A DNA stretch of 64,000 nucleotides from JADFDG01 sp965232985 (GTDB taxonomy: Bacteria > Pseudomonadota > Gammaproteobacteria > Pseudomonadales > JADFDG01). Made by a program: the position numbers and the translations under genes. The stretch lies in contig CBDDRC010000047.1 in assembly GCA_965232985.1 (NCBI GenBank), positions 1 to 64,000 on the forward strand, given 5' to 3'. The notes beneath the pieces are model-generated. The model did not search any database. It was not told the origin of the DNA and saw only the letters and a list, made by a program, of their open reading frames with translations. Below are positions 59,720 to 64,000 of this stretch, piece after piece (positions within the stretch are counted from its first letter, which is position 1; every line of letters begins with the position of its first letter).

Positions 59720-62080
59720 TCAGCCCGCAGTATCGGCAGCAGCTTTACGCTTGCGCGCACCTTGTTTGCCGGCCGTCGCCCGGAGGGTCACCGGCACCCC
59801 GTTGATGATCGCCATGCCGGTGAGCGGGTCGAACAGTTGCTCGTCGGTGATGTCGTTGATGCTGACGCCGGGGGCCATCGCACGGGCGACAGCAAGCTCG
59901 ACACCCGCGCGATCGTGCCCAAACCCGTGCGGTACCGAAACAACGCCCGGCATAATCGCGTCGGTCACTTCCGCCGGCAAACAAATACTGCCGATGCGCG
60001 AGGCGACTTCCACCTCAGCGCCGTCTTCAATGCCTAGCGATTTTGCGTCCTGTGGATGGATCATCGCCGTGCAGCGGTTCTTGCCTTTCACCAGACGATG
60101 GCTGTTGTGCAACCAGCTGTTGTTCGAGCGCACATGGCGGCGCCCGATCATCAAAAAGGAATCGTCGGGCTGCTGCTGCAACCTGGCGACCAGGCGCGCC
60201 ACATCCACTTCGTAAAGCGCCGGCGAGAGATTGATGGTTTTATCCTTTGTACCCAACCGTTCGGGCAGTGCCGGCTCCAGCGGGCCAATGTCTATGCCGT
60301 GCGGATGCGCTTTTATTTTCGCCAGCGTCAGGCCGCCTTCGGGTTTTTTGTCGGTGCCGTATGGTGAGTTCGCGAGCAGCTCACGCACTACCGGATGCGC
60401 CCGCATCCGGGTGAGCACATGTTTGCGCATCCGTGAGTACAGCGGGCCGGAGAAGCCATTGCTGAGCAGAATATCGTCGAGACGGTCAAGAATGCCGGCC
60501 CGATTGCCATAAGGCCCGAGACGGATCAGCAAATCGACGATGCCCTCATCGCCAAGTGCTTTTACCACCGCGTGCATGGCGCGCGCCGACAGCGTCGAGG
60601 CGAGGCCGCGCGACTCAAGCCGGGTGGTGAGTTCAAGCAGAATTTCCCAGTCGTGCAGGGTGCCAGCCGGCTTCGCCAGCATGGCCGGTGCCCAGCGTAT
60701 GGTGTTGCGCACCGCCACCACATGGAAAACCGGATCGAACTGCGCGTGCTCAAGCACGCCGGTCGGCGGCAGAATGATGTTGGCGTGGCGCGTGGTTTCA
60801 TTGATGTAGATGTCGATCGACACCATGTAATCAAGCTGTGCGAGCGCCTGATCGAGCTGCCTGCCATTGGGTGTCGATAGCACCGGATTGCCGGCATGAG
60901 TAACCATCGCGCGAATCTGCCCGTCACCAGGGGTGAGGATTTCCTCGGCCATGGTCACCGCCGGCAGCTCGCCGCCGAATTCCGGCAAGCCGCTGACGCG
61001 GCTTTTCCACACCCCGAAGTGGCCTCCCTGCCCAAACGTCGGTGCCAAACCGACGATATCGACCGCCGGTTTGGTGAACATCAGCCCGCCCGGTCGGTCG
61101 AGGTTGCCGGTCACAACATTCAATGCGTAAACAAGCCAGGCGCTGACAGCGCTGAACGCGCTGGTGCAGGTACCGACGCGGCAGTAGGCAATGGCGCTCT
61201 TCGCCGCTGCAAATGACAAGGCCAGCTCGCGGATCGCTTCCGGCGCGATGCCGCAATGCGGTGCCACCGCTTCCGGCGTGAACGGACGCACGCGCTTCTG
61301 CAGCGTTTCAATACCATCAGTGAACTCGGCGACACGGCCAAGCTTTACTTTGCGTTCGGCAAACAGCACGTTGATCAGCGCTGCAACGAGCAGGGCATCG
61401 GTGCCCGGACGCACGAAATGATGCACATCGGCGACCGCCGCCGTTTCCGTGCGGCGCGGGTCGATCACCACCACCTTGCCCTTGCGCTTCTGAATCGCCT
61501 TCAGCCGATTGGCAATGTCCGGAACGGTCATGATCGAACCGTTCGATGCCAGCGGATTGGCGCCGATGCAGAGGAAAAAATCGGTGCGGTCGATGTCCGG
61601 GATCGGGAACAACACCTGGTTGCCGAACATTTCCAGGCACGCCAGCATGTGCGGCAACTGATCGACACTGGTGGCGCTGAACCGGTTGCGCGTGCGCAGT
61701 GACCGCATGAATGCCGGCAACATCAACAAGGCGCCATGATTGTGTGCCGTCGGATTACCGGCATAAAAGCCCAGCGCATTGCGGCCATGTTGCTGCTCGA
61801 TGCGGTGCAGATTGGTGACGACTTCGTCGAACGCCTCTTCCCAGCTGATCTGCTCCCAACCATCGGCAGTGCGCCTTACCGGATAGCGCAAACGATCAGG
61901 GTCGTTCTGCAGATCCTGCAATGCGACCGCCTTCGGACAGATATGTCCACGACCCAACGGATCGTTCTTGTCGCCACGAATCGCCACAATCTCGTCGCCG
62001 CGATGATGAATCTCGACACCGCAACAGGCTTCGCAGATATTGCAGGCACGGTAGTGGATCTGGATGTCGTCGGCGCTCAT
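59720..62080 (-). CDS. Molybdopterin-dependent oxidoreductase (DMSO reductase superfamily) with 4Fe-4S
   Basis: The 786-residue product starts with a 4Fe-4S motif (CNICEACCGVEI then GHICPK), followed by the three-part molybdopterin domain and a C-terminal molydopterin dinucleotide-binding barrel (MIHPQDAKSLGIEDGAEVEV). No Tat signal is present, so it should be cytoplasmic. No electron-transfer subunit or chaperone gene is adjacent. The reaction is not known; relatives include formate dehydrogenase-like and uncharacterised assimilatory enzymes. The ATG at 62080 has a GGGAG site; a GTG six bases earlier is possible. Confidence 0.88.
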   Translation of the reverse strand: MSADDIQIHYRACNICEACCGVEIHHRGDEIVAIRGDKNDPLGRGHICPKAVALQDLQNDPDRLRYPVRRTADGWEQISWEEAFDEVVTNLHRIEQQHGRNALGFYAGNPTAHNHGALLMLPAFMRSLRTRNRFSATSVDQLPHMLACLEMFGNQVLFPIPDIDRTDFFLCIGANPLASNGSIMTVPDIANRLKAIQKRKGKVVVIDPRRTETAAVADVHHFVRPGTDALLVAALINVLFAERKVKLGRVAEFTDGIETLQKRVRPFTPEAVAPHCGIAPEAIRELALSFAAAKSAIAYCRVGTCTSAFSAVSAWLVYALNVVTGNLDRPGGLMFTKPAVDIVGLAPTFGQGGHFGVWKSRVSGLPEFGGELPAVTMAEEILTPGDGQIRAMVTHAGNPVLSTPNGRQLDQALAQLDYMVSIDIYINETTRHANIILPPTGVLEHAQFDPVFHVVAVRNTIRWAPAMLAKPAGTLHDWEILLELTTRLESRGLASTLSARAMHAVVKALGDEGIVDLLIRLGPYGNRAGILDRLDDILLSNGFSGPLYSRMRKHVLTRMRAHPVVRELLANSPYGTDKKPEGGLTLAKIKAHPHGIDIGPLEPALPERLGTKDKTINLSPALYEVDVARLVARLQQQPDDSFLMIGRRHVRSNNSWLHNSHRLVKGKNRCTAMIHPQDAKSLGIEDGAEVEVASRIGSICLPAEVTDAIMPGVVSVPHGFGHDRAGVELAVARAMAPGVSINDITDEQLFDPLTGMAIINGVPVTLRATAGKQGARKRKAAADTAG

Positions 62081-62238
62081 GGGCACTCCCGCGAAACTCG
62101 ATGGCTGGCGATTCGGTGGTTGGCGTTACCGGTAGCTGCTGTGGCCGGTTACTGGCAGGCCAGGTGCCTGCGATATCCAAGCAGGCAGTTTCCGCCGCGC
62201 GCCGGGTGCATACAAGTCCCGTCCGGCTCCGGTACCGC

Positions 62239-63036
62239 TCAAAACAGCGTTTCCAGCGCCCCGCCGTCCACGCGCAGGTGCTGGCCATTGATGAATGCGC
62301 CGGAATCGCCCGCAAGAAAGCAGACCAGCATCGCCACGTCTTCCGGCGTGGCGATGCGCCCGCAGGGGTTTGGAAACTCCCGCTCGACAATCATCTGCTC
62401 GACACTCGGCCAATCGGTCGGCAAGCCCTTGCGCCGGGCCTTTTCAGTGTAAAACGCTTCAACCTCTGCGGTGCGGATAAACCCCGGCGCGACCGTATTC
62501 ACGGTGATGCCGGTGCCGGCAAGCTCGCGGGCAAGGCTCACCGTGGTATTGGCAAGCGCCGCCTTGGCTGCGTAGTAATGCGGCATGAGGCTGTTCGGGC
62601 GCAGCGTGCCGACGGTGCCGAGATTGATGATACGACCGGACGGATTCGGCGCGCGTGCACGCATCGACGGCACAATCGCGCGGATCATGTGCACGGCCGA
62701 CAACACGTTGCGTCGGTAGATATCGAGCCAGGCTGCGTCGCCGGCGTCCTGCCACTTGCCTGGCGAGATCGTGCCGTAGTTGTTGACGAGGATATCAACC
62801 CGCCCGTGCATGGCGAGTGCCGCGTGCGCCACCCGCGCAGCATCCGCTTCGTCAACAATATCGCCGGCAACATGCAGCGCGCCGATCGCGTCAGCGGCGT
62901 CGCGCGCTGCCGCTTCGCCAAAGCCATGAACGATAACCCGCGCACCTTCGGCAGCCAGCATGCGCGCAATCACCGCGCCGGTGCCGCGATTGGCGCCGGT
63001 GATCAACGCCACGCGGCTCTCAAGCCCCAACTGCAT
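62239..63036 (-). CDS. SDR-family oxidoreductase
   Basis: The 265-residue product has the cofactor motif TGANRGTGAVIA, the segment NNYGT in place of NNAG, and the catalytic YYAAK. The usual catalytic serine position (I-x-N-x-S/T-S) reads NLGTVGT, so Thr or another residue may take over. The C-terminal RVDGGALET motif is typical of 3-oxoacyl-ACP-reductase-like SDRs. The substrate is unknown. It precedes the Mo enzyme and follows the HAD gene by three bases, so these three may form an operon. Confidence 0.87.
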   Translation of the reverse strand: MQLGLESRVALITGANRGTGAVIARMLAAEGARVIVHGFGEAAARDAADAIGALHVAGDIVDEADAARVAHAALAMHGRVDILVNNYGTISPGKWQDAGDAAWLDIYRRNVLSAVHMIRAIVPSMRARAPNPSGRIINLGTVGTLRPNSLMPHYYAAKAALANTTVSLARELAGTGITVNTVAPGFIRTAEVEAFYTEKARRKGLPTDWPSVEQMIVEREFPNPCGRIATPEDVAMLVCFLAGDSGAFINGQHLRVDGGALETLF

Positions 63037-63039
63037 GAC

Positions 63040-63711
63040 TCAGTGCCCCGAGACCGGAGTCGAGAAAAAATCGATCCCCAGCGCCTCACCGAGCTCGGTG
63101 AGTGCGATGCTCGGGTCGGCCACCTTGATCGTGTGCATGCCCATATTCCGCGCCGTCTTGAGGTTGACACCGAGATCGTCGAGGTAGACGACCTCTGCCG
63201 GCTCGACATCAAGCACTTCACAGGCAATTTCGTAAAACCGCGGCTCCGGTTTGCGCAGGCCAACCTTGCTGGATTCCAACACGTAATCAAACAATTTCAT
63301 CACGGATGCAACCTCACGGGCTGTTTCTGCATCCAGGCTCATGCCCGGGCCAATACCTGTGGCGATGTTGTTGGTCAGGCAGGCGATGCGAAAATCGTCG
63401 CGAATGCGCTTGAGCACCTCGACCATATAAGGCCGCACGGGAGTGGCGAGCAGTGGCAGCACGTCGCGACCGGGCACGGCATGGCCGCGCGCGACCGTTT
63501 CCGCAAGAAACAGGGCATCGAATTCAGCCGGCGATATCTCGTTGCGTTCGAGCTGCGCCCAGGCATTGTGCTCATGGTTGACGGCATTGGTCTGGCGCAG
63601 GAAGTCCGGCGGCAGACCGCGTTGTTGTTCGTAGCACCGGAACGACTCGAACGGGCTGGCGGTGATGACGCCACCGAAATCCCAAAATACGGCGCGAAAC
63701 GGGCGATGCAT
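63040..63711 (-). CDS. HAD-superfamily hydrolase, subfamily IA
   Basis: The 223-residue product has the nucleophile motif FWDFGGVI, the second motif LTNNIAT, the lysine motif KVGLRKPEPRFY and the acidic motif VYLDDLGVN. The pattern resembles the phosphatase domain of soluble epoxide hydrolase and ACAD10. A small-molecule phosphatase role is likely; the substrate is not evident. The ATG at 63711 gives MHRPFRAVFWDF. It is divergent from the MoxR-like gene. Confidence 0.88.
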   Translation of the reverse strand: MHRPFRAVFWDFGGVITASPFESFRCYEQQRGLPPDFLRQTNAVNHEHNAWAQLERNEISPAEFDALFLAETVARGHAVPGRDVLPLLATPVRPYMVEVLKRIRDDFRIACLTNNIATGIGPGMSLDAETAREVASVMKLFDYVLESSKVGLRKPEPRFYEIACEVLDVEPAEVVYLDDLGVNLKTARNMGMHTIKVADPSIALTELGEALGIDFFSTPVSGH

Positions 63712-63848
63712 GGCATCCTCTTCGGCAATCGTGCAACAGGCAAACCGCGACTGCGGCGGCAGGCAGTCTGTGACGGCCACTGCCGGCTGGCAAGCATGCG
63801 GTGCGGGCCGTACACTCGGCCGTCGCCACGCAGCCCCCTGGAATCATC

Positions 63849-64000
63849 ATGCACCGTCCGCCCGTCCCTACCACCGGCGCACTCGCCAGCCGCCTCGCCG
63901 ACTCCGGCTACCTCGCCTCCGAATCCACCGCGCTGGCCGTATTTCTCGCGCTGTCACTGAACAAGCCCGTGCTGGTCGAAGGCCCGCCCGGCGTCGGCAA
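63849..64000 (+). CDS. MoxR-type AAA+ ATPase, 5' part only
   Basis: From the ATG at 63849 to the window edge about 50 residues are encoded. They include SGYLASESTALAVFLALSLN, KPVLVEGPPGVG, the last being the start of Walker A. This is the typical N-terminus of MoxR-family ATPases that assist cofactor insertion together with a vWA-domain protein. The gene continues beyond the window. In this context it could serve the molybdopterin enzyme, but this is inference. Confidence 0.8.
   Translation, partial: MHRPPVPTTGALASRLADSGYLASESTALAVFLALSLNKPVLVEGPPGVG

Noticed and set aside
61921..63960. A 679-codon plus-strand frame opposite the Mo enzyme, SDR and HAD genes
   Set aside because: It crosses three well supported minus-strand genes and has no motif of its own.

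Overview
The window is about 64 kb of GC-rich bacterial chromosome, densely packed with long operons. The gene content and order point to a gammaproteobacterium of the Pseudomonas/Xanthomonas/Chromatiales/Nevskiales kind. As I remember it, the block clpB-pgeF-rluD-bamD ... pilS-pilR-thiO-fimT-fimU-pilVWXY1E-ispH-fkpB-lspA-ileS-ribF-murJ-rpsT-proB-obg-rpmA-rplU-ispB follows the order in Pseudomonas aeruginosa, and the left arm (rrn, msrQ, msrP, pssA, ilvC, ilvH, ilvI) also has its P. aeruginosa counterpart. I see no phage, IS element, CRISPR array or tRNA gene. The species cannot be named from this sequence alone.

Layout. Bases 1-223 hold the promoter and boxA leader of an rRNA operon that reads leftward out of the window; the 16S gene itself lies outside. 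Bases 224-6059 (minus strand) carry methionine sulfoxide repair (msrPQ), phosphatidylserine synthase and the branched-chain amino acid operon ilvI-ilvH-ilvC, preceded by a structured leader of about 350 nt. Bases 6522-7607 hold two small secreted proteins. Bases 7758-14782 contain clpB with a heat-shock-type promoter, pgeF-rluD, bamD and nadE. Bases 14900-28000 form a type IV pilus region: the PilS/PilR two-component system, two FimT/FimU-like pseudopilins, and the minor pilin operon fimU-pilV-pilW-pilX-pilY1-pilE, whose reading frames are chained by overlapping stops and starts. Bases 28274-40708 are housekeeping genes: isoprenoid synthesis (ispH, ispB), lipoprotein processing (lspA), translation (ileS, rpsT, rplU, rpmA, obgE), flavin synthesis (ribF), lipid II flipping (murJ) and proline synthesis (proB).

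From about 40.8 kb rightward the window is more accessory. It has a lipid-flavoured cluster: a dienoyl-CoA-reductase-like SDR, a lipase-like lipoprotein, three paralogous PF10118 proteins that each show a carboxylate/histidine di-iron motif, and an AraC regulator. Next come a MacA/LolD/MacB-like exporter with two permeases, a phasin-like protein, a TIGR03032 protein, an alanine-rich lipoprotein, an ABC1/UbiB kinase, a potassium channel with RCK domain, an ArsR regulator facing an Old Yellow Enzyme-type oxidoreductase across a shared palindrome, a SET-domain protein, and a glycine-rich RRM protein preceded by an unlisted 59-residue gene. The window ends with a lone molybdopterin oxidoreductase, an SDR, a HAD hydrolase and the first 152 bases of a MoxR-type AAA ATPase.

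The strongest candidates for something under-described are the triple PF10118 di-iron cluster, a PilY1 that appears to carry two tandem beta-sandwich modules in place of a normal N-terminal region, the ArsR/OYE operator-promoter, and the ilv leader. All functions are read from motifs and memory of families; nothing was searched.
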